Assembly (NCBI GenBank): GCA_028345065.1
Contig: JAOMCN010000016.1
Location: 1-41,108 of the forward strand
Direction: 5' to 3'
Length of the DNA stretch: 41,108 bases
Source: Rhodospirillales bacterium
Lineage (GTDB): Bacteria > Pseudomonadota > Alphaproteobacteria > Rhodospirillales > UBA2165
Below are positions 18,935 to 26,260 of the stretch, piece after piece (within the stretch, counting starts at the first letter, position 1; every line of letters starts with the position of its first letter). Position numbers and translations under genes: made by a program. The notes under the pieces are model-generated. The model worked only from the letters and a program-made list of their open reading frames with translations, ran no database searches and was not told where the DNA came from.

Positions 18935-19777
18935 ACCTAGGCGGCCAGCAAAGTCCTGTATAAACTGCCATGCGACACGGCCTGAACGAGAGCCCCTCGT
19001 TATAGACCACTCCAAAGACTCTGCACGAATCATTTCTTTGTCGAAGTCCAGCCCAAAATTATTGGCATAGGCTTCAACAATTTCAAAATATGTTTCTTGG
19101 TTCAATGGGTGAAAACCCAGCCACAAACCAAAACGGTCTGAGAGAGAAACTTTTTCCTCAACCGCTTCCGCAGTGTGGATGGCGCTAGAACTTTCATTCT
19201 CGATCATCTCACGGGGCATTAAGTGGCGGCGGTTTGAGGTTGCATAAAAAATTATGTTTTTGGGACGACCTTCAATCCCTCCTTCGAGTACAGCCTTAAG
19301 AGATTTGAAGTTTGTATCTTCTGCTTCAAATGATAGATCATCACAAAACAATATACACCTTCGTTTTTGGTTTTTTAATATACTAAGTAAACGAGGTAGA
19401 GAGTGGATATCTTCACGATGGATTTCGACAAGTGCTAGGTTGTATCCATGTTTCTCATTTATGTTGCCATGAATAGCTTTTATGAGCGAACTTTTACCAG
19501 TGCCGCGGGCTCCCCATAAAAGAGCATTGTTGGCTGGTAAGTCCTCTGCAAAGCGTTTGGTATTGGCGTAAAGAATATCCGTCTGTAACTGGATACCACA
19601 TAGTAATTCTAGATCAATTCGATTAACTTCAAGTATGGTCTCTAGGGCCTCTGGATCAGAATGCCATACGAAAGCATCTGCGCCTGTTAGGTCCACGCCA
19701 GCAAGTTGTTTGGGCACCATACGTTCCAAGGCACTAGCGATGCGCTCTAAATAGGCTTGGGGGTCGTGCTCATTCAT
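18920..19777 (-). CDS. DUF815-family AAA ATPase
   Basis: This protein of about 285 residues carries a Walker A motif, GARGTGKSS (about 89-97), and a Walker B-like CILFCDDLSFE. The arrangement NALLWGARGTGKSSLIKA...LVEIHREDIHSLPRLL, YATSNRRHLMPREM and SLSDRFGLWLGFHPL identifies the DUF815 family. Its cellular role is not established. I chose ATG 19777 (GGGAG 10 bases upstream) over TTG 19783. It is convergent with nlpD; linkage to the yajC-secDF region is common in alphaproteobacteria. Confidence 0.9.
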   Translation of the reverse strand: MNEHDPQAYLERIASALERMVPKQLAGVDLTGADAFVWHSDPEALETILEVNRIDLELLCGIQLQTDILYANTKRFAEDLPANNALLWGARGTGKSSLIKAIHGNINEKHGYNLALVEIHREDIHSLPRLLSILKNQKRRCILFCDDLSFEAEDTNFKSLKAVLEGGIEGRPKNIIFYATSNRRHLMPREMIENESSSAIHTAEAVEEKVSLSDRFGLWLGFHPLNQETYFEIVEAYANNFGLDFDKEMIRAESLEWSITRGSRSGRVAWQFIQDFAGRLGKKAG

Positions 19778-19825
19778 TAACAAACTACTCCCGTCATAAG
19801 GGCGCGGGACACTAACATATGAAAT

Positions 19826-20374
19826 CTAAGGGTCAATATAATCCATTAGAATGCGCACCAATTCACGCAGTCTTTTTTCGATATTTGGGTCCCCGCATAA
19901 CCCGTCCGAACCGAAGACGTTGTTAACACTAGCTACACTGACTGGTCCGGGTAACACAATTGCGCCGATATGGGATAGCACACATCGAAGCTGTTCCAAA
20001 CTTTTGATAGCTCCTGCTGAGCCTGCTGCTACGCCCAAAATAACCATTGGTTTTCCAGCTAAAACAGAAGGAAAGCCTAGGTTTTCGATAATTAATTTTG
20101 CACATGCGCTCATACTACCGTGGTATTCAGGGGTTGAAAATATTATACCGTCTGCTTGCGAACAGATATCCTTGATTTTGAGCACGTCTCTTTCATTACC
20201 ATCAATTCCAGGCCATAAAAGGCTTAGTTTTGATGGATCAATAAGGTCAAAAGGGACATTGTTAATTTTCAACTCATCAATTATTGGTAGGAGTGCTTTG
20301 GACGTATAACTGTTTGGTCGGGAAGTACCAAGAATTACGATTATTCGTGCAGCTTGAAAATTTGGTTCATTCAC
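19826..20374 (-). CDS. NADPH-dependent FMN reductase family protein
   Basis: This flavodoxin-fold protein of about 182 residues has the phosphate-binding loop ILGTSRPNSYTSKAL near the N-terminus and the flavin-binding STPEYHGSMSACAKLIIENL segment. GKPMVILGVAAGSAG follows, as in the FMN_red family (quinone, azo or chromate reductases). I chose GTG 20374 because an excellent AAGGAT sits 6 bases upstream; a longer frame begins at ATG 20434 without a clear ribosome binding site. The true substrate is unknown. It separates the DUF815 gene from yajC and is divergent from yajC. Confidence 0.87.
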   Translation of the reverse strand: MNEPNFQAARIIVILGTSRPNSYTSKALLPIIDELKINNVPFDLIDPSKLSLLWPGIDGNERDVLKIKDICSQADGIIFSTPEYHGSMSACAKLIIENLGFPSVLAGKPMVILGVAAGSAGAIKSLEQLRCVLSHIGAIVLPGPVSVASVNNVFGSDGLCGDPNIEKRLRELVRILMDYIDP

Positions 20375-20451
20375 TTTTTCATCCTTTATATCAAATCGTT
20401 TGAATATTAATGGGCGTAATTGTCGTTGCAACATTCATATTTTTATTGGTC

Positions 20452-20476
20452 TGGAATTATTTACATAACAATTCCA
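20452..20476. promoter_or_regulatory. 25-bp dyad between FMN reductase and yajC genes
   Basis: TGGAATT (20452-20458) and AATTCCA (20470-20476) form a perfect 7-bp inverted repeat around 11 bases. The size and position between two divergent genes suit a dimeric repressor's operator. No T run follows, so it is unlikely to be a terminator. The regulator is unknown. Confidence 0.3.
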
Positions 20477-20502
20477 TAATTTGAAAAATCAAAAGGTTTA
20501 GT

Positions 20503-20530
20503 TTGCATTGAAGGCCGACCGCTATATATT
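20503..20530 (+). promoter_or_regulatory. Candidate promoter for yajC-secDF
   Basis: TTGCAT (20503-20508) and TATATT (20525-20530) are 16 bases apart and end 36 bases before the yajC ATG. The -10 is close to consensus, the -35 weak. This is a visual match only. Confidence 0.3.
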
Positions 20531-20566
20531 TCGCGCCATATAAAGATTTTATTTGAGGAGTCATTG

Positions 20567-20953
20567 ATGTTTATTTCGCCGGCGTATGCGCAGGGTGCTG
20601 GAGACGCAGGTGGCGGTTTTGCAACAATTTTGCCGCTGGTCCTTATCTTTGCGGTTTTTTATTTTTTGCTTATCAGGCCCCAACAGAAAAAAGCTAAAGT
20701 TCATCGTGAAATGCTGGGCTCAATCAGCCGTGGCGATAGGGTAATAACGGGTGGCGGCATAATGGGAAAGGTAACAAAAGTTGTTAATGACCAGGAACTG
20801 GCGGTTGAAATTGCTGAGGGGATAAAAGTGAGAGTGCAACGCAGTATGGTAGCGGGCGTGTTCTCTAAAGAAGGGGGATCTTCTACTATATCGGCGCCCG
20901 GTGATCAGCAGCAGACTGGTGGCTTATTAGGTGGCCTGTTTGGCCGAAAATAA
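20567..20953 (+). CDS. yajC: Sec translocon accessory protein YajC
   Basis: This protein of 128 residues has one membrane helix (about 20-42, ATILPLVLIFAVFYFLLIRPQQKK) and the conserved RPQQKK, GDRVITGGGIMGKV and VEIAEGIKVRVQRSMV stretches of YajC. YajC joins SecDF at the SecYEG translocon. ATG 20567 is preferred, with GAGGAG 5 bases upstream; TTG 20564 immediately before it is an alternative. It is 24 bases from secD. The Gly- and Gln-rich C-terminus is unstructured. Confidence 0.96.
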   Translation: MFISPAYAQGAGDAGGGFATILPLVLIFAVFYFLLIRPQQKKAKVHREMLGSISRGDRVITGGGIMGKVTKVVNDQELAVEIAEGIKVRVQRSMVAGVFSKEGGSSTISAPGDQQQTGGLLGGLFGRK

Positions 20954-20977
20954 AGTCAGAATAAATTAAAACTCGCC

Positions 20978-22564
20978 GTGGTCTATTTTGCTAAATGGAA
21001 AGTGGTATTAATCCTTGGGATTGTGAGTCTAGGATTTCTTTTTGCTGCTCCTAACCTTTTTGATGAAAAGACGACTAATCATTTTCCTGGATTTTTCCCG
21101 CACAAACAAGTGAACCTGGGGCTAGATCTTCGAGGAGGATCTCATCTTCTCCTGGAAGTCAAAGTAGAAGCCGTTGTTAAGGAACGCCTTAACTCCCTAG
21201 TGGATGGAGTTAGAATTGCCCTTCGCCGGGAAAAGATCCGTTACAAGAGATTGGGACATCGGGGTAAAGGCGTATTTGTCACCATTCTGCAGGCTGATAA
21301 GGTTGATTTAGCTAAAAGCTTACTCGCTGACATTGAAAAAGGCTTTGACGTTACCGTGGATGGCAGCCGTATTTCTGTCCGTCCGAATAAAGAAGGATTA
21401 AGAGAAATCCGGGACGCTGCAGTTGCTCAATCAATCGAAATTGTGCGTAGGCGGATTGATGAAACTGGTACCAAGGAACCGACCATACAACGTCAAGGTG
21501 AAGACCGCATACTCCTTCAGTTGCCGGGCGTAGATGATCCCGAACGGGTTAAACGACTTCTCGGACGCACAGCTAAGATGACATTTCATTTATTAGACCT
21601 GGACGGATCCATCGAGGAAGCGATGGAAGGGCGGGTGCCGCCTGGATCGCGATTACTACCTTCCATTAATAGTAATAGAGGGGGGAAGAAGGATGAACCT
21701 CGCCACTATCTTGTTCTAAAGCGCGTGGCTGTTGGCGGGGACCACTTGGTGGATTCTCAACCGTCCTTTGATAATCGAACCAACGAGCCCGTAGTTAGTT
21801 TTCGATTTGATACGGCGGGTGGCAAGCGGTTTGCTGATGTTACCCGTAAAAATGTAAATAAGCCGTTTGCTATTGTTTTAGATAATAAAGTCGTGAGTGC
21901 TCCTGTGATACGTGAGCCTATTTTGGGTGGTAGCGGGCAAATTAGTGGTGGGTTCACAACCGAGGAGGCCAACGATTTAGCATTACTTTTGCGGGCTGGC
22001 GCACTTCCCGCGCCTTTGGTTATTTTAGAAGAACGGACAGTGGGTCCAGGGCTTGGCGCCGATTCTATTGCTGCCGGAAAAGTTGCTAGCGTAATCGGAT
22101 TAGTGTTTGTCATCATTTTTATGGTTATTGTTTACGGCTTGTTCGGAGTATTTGCGGATATTGCACTACTCGTGAATATGGTGCTGATTGTATCCGTCTT
22201 GTCTGCATTGCAAGCAACCCTGACCCTTCCGGGGATAGCTGGTATTGTCCTGACCATCGGTATGGCAGTGGATGCCAACGTTTTGGTGTTTGAGCGCATA
22301 CGCGAAGAAGTGAGGGCAGGACGCACGCCTATATCTGCGATCGATGCCGGTTACTCCCGTGCAATTAGTACGATTATAGATGCAAATCTCACAACCTTGA
22401 TTGCCGCCGTTATACTATTTCAGTTTGGATCCGGGCCAATTAAAGGTTTTGCAGTAACATTAATGATTGGAATTATTACATCTATGTTTACCGCTATTAT
22501 GCTCACCCGGTTGCTGGTTGCTGGTTGGATCAGGCGTTCTAGGCCGACGAAGGTCCCGATTTAG
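20978..22564 (+). CDS. secD: Protein translocase subunit SecD
   Basis: This 528-residue, six-helix RND-family protein uses the proton gradient with SecF to pull exported proteins through the membrane. The first helix is followed by NLGLDLRGGSHLLLEV (D1 signature), a periplasmic domain with QSIEIVRRRIDETGTKEPTIQRQGEDRILLQLPG, and the C-terminal membrane domain with GIAGIVLTIGMAVDANVLVFERIREE, which contains the proton-relay Asp. The start is GTG 20978. It is followed by secF after 8 bases. Confidence 0.97.
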   Translation: MVYFAKWKVVLILGIVSLGFLFAAPNLFDEKTTNHFPGFFPHKQVNLGLDLRGGSHLLLEVKVEAVVKERLNSLVDGVRIALRREKIRYKRLGHRGKGVFVTILQADKVDLAKSLLADIEKGFDVTVDGSRISVRPNKEGLREIRDAAVAQSIEIVRRRIDETGTKEPTIQRQGEDRILLQLPGVDDPERVKRLLGRTAKMTFHLLDLDGSIEEAMEGRVPPGSRLLPSINSNRGGKKDEPRHYLVLKRVAVGGDHLVDSQPSFDNRTNEPVVSFRFDTAGGKRFADVTRKNVNKPFAIVLDNKVVSAPVIREPILGGSGQISGGFTTEEANDLALLLRAGALPAPLVILEERTVGPGLGADSIAAGKVASVIGLVFVIIFMVIVYGLFGVFADIALLVNMVLIVSVLSALQATLTLPGIAGIVLTIGMAVDANVLVFERIREEVRAGRTPISAIDAGYSRAISTIIDANLTTLIAAVILFQFGSGPIKGFAVTLMIGIITSMFTAIMLTRLLVAGWIRRSRPTKVPI

Positions 22565-22572
22565 GGGAGAAT

Positions 22573-23496
22573 ATGTTGAAAACACTAAATCTGGTTCCGA
22601 TTAAACCGAACCTCACATTTATCGGAAAACAAAAGTTTTTTTTCATTATATCCGTACTATTCTTAGTGGTGTCGATTGGTTCATTATTGACCCGTAGCCT
22701 TAATTACGGGATTGATTTCCAAGGTGGTATTATGATCGAGATCCGCACAACTCAAACCGGAAATCTGGCCCAGATGCGGAACCTTCTCTCTGATCTTAAA
22801 CTCGGAGAAATCTCTCTTCAGGAATTTGGTGAACCTACGGATTTTTTGATCCGCATTCAAAAACAAGATGGAGGAGAAAGAGCACAGCAAAAAGCTGTTG
22901 AAAAAGTAAAAGCCTCATTACCCACTGATGTGAAATATCGCAGAACAGAATTTGTTGGACCGAAAGTAAGTGATGAATTATTCCGTGACGGGGTTTTGGC
23001 TGTAATATTTGCCATCATGGGTATACTGGCCTACATATGGTTTAGATTTGAGTGGCAGTTTGGCCTTGGGGCGATAATAGCCCTTTGTCATGATGTGTTG
23101 ACGACGGTGGGCATTTTTTCACTTATCGGTCTGGAGTTTAATCTCTCGACGGTGGCAGCTATTCTTACCATAGCCGGTTACTCGATTAACGATACGGTTG
23201 TCGTATATGACCGCGTGAGGGAGAACCTGCGTAAGTACAAATCAATGCCACTAACCCAATTATTGAATAACAGCATCAATGAGACCTTGTCTCGCACCGT
23301 TATGACAAGTCTGACAACTCTGTTGGCGCTGGGATCCCTCTATATATTAGGTGGTGAGGTCATACGTGGTTTTAGCTTTGGAATGATTTGGGGGGTATTG
23401 GTTGGAACTTATTCCTCTGTTTGTCTCGCTGTCCCGCTTTTATTGTACCTCAATGTTGACCGGGGTACCGGAACAGATGATGCTAAAATTTCCTAA
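22573..23496 (+). CDS. secF: Protein translocase subunit SecF
   Basis: This 307-residue partner of SecD has the signature NYGIDFQGGIMIEI after the first helix, VGPKVSDELFRDGVLAVIFA, and the fourth-helix motif TIAGYSINDTVVVYDRVREN. Six membrane helices are visible, as expected. The gene is separate from secD, not fused as in some alphaproteobacteria. The Mth938-domain gene starts 51 bases downstream and may be cotranscribed. Confidence 0.97.
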   Translation: MLKTLNLVPIKPNLTFIGKQKFFFIISVLFLVVSIGSLLTRSLNYGIDFQGGIMIEIRTTQTGNLAQMRNLLSDLKLGEISLQEFGEPTDFLIRIQKQDGGERAQQKAVEKVKASLPTDVKYRRTEFVGPKVSDELFRDGVLAVIFAIMGILAYIWFRFEWQFGLGAIIALCHDVLTTVGIFSLIGLEFNLSTVAAILTIAGYSINDTVVVYDRVRENLRKYKSMPLTQLLNNSINETLSRTVMTSLTTLLALGSLYILGGEVIRGFSFGMIWGVLVGTYSSVCLAVPLLLYLNVDRGTGTDDAKIS

Positions 23497-23547
23497 AAGT
23501 TACCCATATAACATATAATTCTCTAATTAAGACGGCAGATATTTATA

Positions 23548-23931
23548 ATGTCACTTGACCTTTCACCGGTGAATATCGAAGGGCGTAATATCATTCAAAG
23601 TTATGGCAACGGAAAATTCCAGATTAGTGATAAAGAATATGACCATTCGGTCCTTGTTTTTTCGGACCAGATAATTCCTTGGGCGCCCATTGATACAAAC
23701 AACTTAATTATAGATGATTTCAAAAAGGTTCTAGAAGTTGGACCCATTGTTGAATTATTGTTACTTGGTTGCGGTAAGACAACGTGGTTTCTTCCCCTTC
23801 CACTCCGCGATGAACTAAAGGAAATGGGGTTGGTACTGGAACCAATGGATACCGGGGCGGCGTGCCGGACCTTTAATGTCCTTCTAGGCGAAGATCGGAA
23901 AATTGCGGCAGCATTGATGCTTGTCGACTAA
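23548..23931 (+). CDS. Mth938-domain protein (DUF498), NDUFAF3 homologue
   Basis: This 127-residue protein matches the Mth938-like fold: ISDKEYDHSVLVFSDQIIPW, VELLLLGCGKTTWFLPLPLRDELKEMG and MDTGAACRTFNVLLGEDRKIAAALM are typical. The mitochondrial member of this family, NDUFAF3, assists assembly of respiratory complex I. Placement right after secF is common in alphaproteobacteria and is compatible with a role in membrane-protein assembly. A bacterial function is not demonstrated. ATG 23548 starts it, and no catalytic residues are known. Confidence 0.88.
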   Translation: MSLDLSPVNIEGRNIIQSYGNGKFQISDKEYDHSVLVFSDQIIPWAPIDTNNLIIDDFKKVLEVGPIVELLLLGCGKTTWFLPLPLRDELKEMGLVLEPMDTGAACRTFNVLLGEDRKIAAALMLVD

Positions 23932-24104
23932 ATTCAAGATACCATAAATACCCTAAAAAATCGTAACACCATTTGTTTATCATATAGCCAATTCTATAAG
24001 TTGGATTGAGCAAGTAGATAAATTAGACCAGATCCATCTTGGGCTTAGATTAAACCGAATGGATTAATGTTATCCGGAGCGCACGCTCAGCCAGAACCAA
24101 GAAA

Positions 24105-24139
24105 AAAAACGGGGCCAATAGGCCCCGTTTTTCTTTTTT
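24105..24139. terminator. Strong intrinsic terminator, active in both directions
   Basis: Bases 24105-24116 (AAAAACGGGGCC) and 24121-24132 (GGCCCCGTTTTT) form a perfect 12-bp stem with an AATA loop. A further T run reaches 24139, and an A run lies on the other side. It sits between the convergent Mth938-domain gene and the PuuD-like gene, closer to the latter, and should end both transcripts. Confidence 0.92.
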
Positions 24140-24150
24140 AGGATAACAAT

Positions 24151-24657
24151 TTAGTAAATATTTTGTGCCGAAACCATGGAATACAGCATCGGTATAGACA
24201 GCATTGTATTCACTCGGGAAGCTAGGCCAGCTGATCTGGCGGCTTTTGGTTTCTCTTCGTCGCTGGCTTCAACTAAGCCAATAACTTTTTGCTGATTTGG
24301 CCAAATAATGAACCAAACGTTAAACGCCATAATAAGTCCCATCCACATGCCAAAACCGATGGCAGCATGTTTAGAGACATTATCTGTCAATCCCAAAGCT
24401 AATGCTTTGTGAAGATATTCGCTTTGATAAGCTAGAATGAGACCAAACACTATCGTCGATAGTGCAGCCCATCTGAACCAGAATAAAGCGACCGGCATTA
24501 TATGTTTAGGTATAGCGGGCCTAAGTTCAGCTGGAATTGTTGGTACTGTAGGTGTTTGAACAAAGTTGAAATACCACAAAAGTCCAACCCACATTACGCC
24601 ACTGAGGACGTGAAGCCACCGAACAATAAACATCAAATAATTAGAATCAAATTCCAT
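24151..24657 (-). CDS. PuuD/urate-oxidase-N-like membrane domain protein, short form
   Basis: This protein of about 168 residues has four hydrophobic helices: RWLHVLSGVMWVGLLWYFNFV, VALFWFRWAALSTIVFGLIL, HAAIGFGMWMGLIMAFNVWFIIW and NTMLSIPMLYSMVS. The RWLHVLSGVMWVG and NTMLSIPMLYSMV patterns match the N-terminal membrane domain of urate hydroxylase PuuD. It is far shorter than full PuuD and has no cytochrome c CxxCH motif, so urate oxidation should not be assumed. ATG 24657 and GTG 24660 are adjacent starts behind AAGGAGA. It follows the 31-residue peptide gene by 28 bases. Confidence 0.8.
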   Translation of the reverse strand: MEFDSNYLMFIVRWLHVLSGVMWVGLLWYFNFVQTPTVPTIPAELRPAIPKHIMPVALFWFRWAALSTIVFGLILAYQSEYLHKALALGLTDNVSKHAAIGFGMWMGLIMAFNVWFIIWPNQQKVIGLVEASDEEKPKAARSAGLASRVNTMLSIPMLYSMVSAQNIY

Positions 24658-24685
24658 CACGTATTTCTCCTTCTACTTTTAATAT

Positions 24686-24781
24686 TTATGCTCCGATGGC
24701 GTTTACAAGCAACACCATAACCACGGTGATAATGAGACCCAGAACGACGGTTCCTGTTAGTGAATCTAGTGGATTTCCCAT
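24686..24781 (-). CDS. 31-residue single-helix membrane peptide
   Basis: A short frame, MGNPLDSLTGTVVLG and then a hydrophobic helix LIITVVMVLLVNAIGA, stops with TAA at 24686-24688. ATG 24781 is preceded by the purine-rich GGGGAAAGAGAGAT, a good ribosome binding site, 4-6 bases upstream. One helix fills almost the whole peptide, as in small subunits of respiratory complexes. It lies 28 bases before the PuuD-like gene in the same direction, so the two probably form a transcription unit. I do not recognise a family. Confidence 0.6.
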   Translation of the reverse strand: MGNPLDSLTGTVVLGLIITVVMVLLVNAIGA

Positions 24782-24901
24782 GTTTATCTCTCTTTCCCCA
24801 ACAAAATTGAAAATATTAAAACGGCTATGCCTATTGTAATTCAAAATTTGGTTAGAAGTACAGACAGACGACACCCTATTACCTAATTTCTAACTGTTTA
24901 G

Positions 24902-26233
24902 TTAAGGGAAATTTTTTATTTGGGACTTTTCTACTGTTTCAGCAGCATTTTGACCAGACTGGACGGCACTTTCAATGGTTGCGGGAAGGCCAGTGTTGGT
25001 CCAATCGCCAGCTAGATGTAAATTTTCCCATTTTGTATATGAATTGGGCCTAAGTTTATCCTGTGCTGGGGTTTGAGAGATGGTAGCCCGGCGTTCTTTT
25101 AAAACACGGTAGGGCGGTAAGGGGATTACTTTTTCTGGGATAATTGTCGCTATTTCTTGCCATGCTTGTCTAGCTAAAACATTGGCTTCTTGTTCCACAA
25201 GGTCTTTGGCGTTGCTGATGGTCACGGAGAGGAGGTTATTTTTTCGAAATACCCACTGACACATTCCGTTGATAATACCGATAAATGGTACGTCATTGGG
25301 AAGGAGACACAATCGGTTAGGCTTAAAATGAATATTAACGATCGGGTGATATTTTGTTGGAATAGTGACTTCGGGGACGAGTGCTGCTATTTCGTTGGGT
25401 GGTAGAGCTAAGATGATGTGATCGTTCTTGCGACATGTCACCACTTCATTTCCAACGATATAGTTTTCCACTTGGTTATCTGAGAATGAGATTGATCTGA
25501 CTCGTGCACCAAATGTTATGCTGCATTTATGTTCGGCAAGATACTTAATTGCAGGGTCAATTAAGGCGGCGCTTAGGCCTTTAGGTGTGAGAAAAGGCTG
25601 GGCAAAAGCAGGACCACGAAGGAGCGTGAGTTCTAGCATTTTTCCTAATAACCTTGCAGATCCTTCTCTCGCATCAGTGTTTAGAACGGCATTGCTCAAA
25701 GGCTCCCAAAATCGTTTGAACATGGTACTGTTCGGATCAACGTGGTTAGTTAGTGTGGAATTGGGAGATGCGGCGGCAATCTTTTTAAGTACTAGGTAAT
25801 CTTTAATATGTGTACCTGGTATCCGCCGGTGCGGCAGGAATATCCAGAATGGAAGTTTTACATTACCCGGTTGTAGTGTCCATCGTTCAGCATTTTTCAA
25901 ATCAATAAAGGGAAAGGTACTAGGGACTGCTTGGAGGCCCCTGTCACCTCCAATAAGTCTCAGATAATCAAAAATTCCACGGTTGCCTCCCAATATCAGG
26001 TGGTTGCCATTGTCAATCAGGCAATCGAGGATCGAATCATGAAATGAGCGACATCGTCCACCAGCATGATTTGCAGCTTCATACACCCTAATTTCGAACC
26101 CTCTTTGCAGACAATACACAGCTGCTGAAAGGCCAGCCAAACCTGCACCGAAGATATGGACCCTAGTTAAGGATGTATTCAATTCTTTGCCCTTAGTGAA
26201 CGAGTTAATTTTTCCAATATCTGTAATATCCAT
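24902..26233 (-). CDS. hpnE: HpnE-like squalene-associated FAD-dependent desaturase
   Basis: This protein of 443 residues has an N-terminal Rossmann FAD motif HIFGAGLAGLSAAVYCLQRG, then GGRCRSFHDS and DNGNHLILGGNRG, and the C-terminal FAD segment LHLAGDWTNTGLPATIESAVQSGQNAA. This combination matches HpnE, the amine-oxidase-fold enzyme that works with HpnC and HpnD in squalene synthesis for hopanoids. No hpnC, catalytic hpnD or squalene-hopene cyclase gene is in the window. I chose ATG 26233; a longer frame to 26320 would run into the divergent neighbour. The symbol is tentative. Confidence 0.82.
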   Translation of the reverse strand: MDITDIGKINSFTKGKELNTSLTRVHIFGAGLAGLSAAVYCLQRGFEIRVYEAANHAGGRCRSFHDSILDCLIDNGNHLILGGNRGIFDYLRLIGGDRGLQAVPSTFPFIDLKNAERWTLQPGNVKLPFWIFLPHRRIPGTHIKDYLVLKKIAAASPNSTLTNHVDPNSTMFKRFWEPLSNAVLNTDAREGSARLLGKMLELTLLRGPAFAQPFLTPKGLSAALIDPAIKYLAEHKCSITFGARVRSISFSDNQVENYIVGNEVVTCRKNDHIILALPPNEIAALVPEVTIPTKYHPIVNIHFKPNRLCLLPNDVPFIGIINGMCQWVFRKNNLLSVTISNAKDLVEQEANVLARQAWQEIATIIPEKVIPLPPYRVLKERRATISQTPAQDKLRPNSYTKWENLHLAGDWTNTGLPATIESAVQSGQNAAETVEKSQIKNFP

Positions 26234-26260
26234 AAAAAGACTGCAAGACACCAATTTTTT

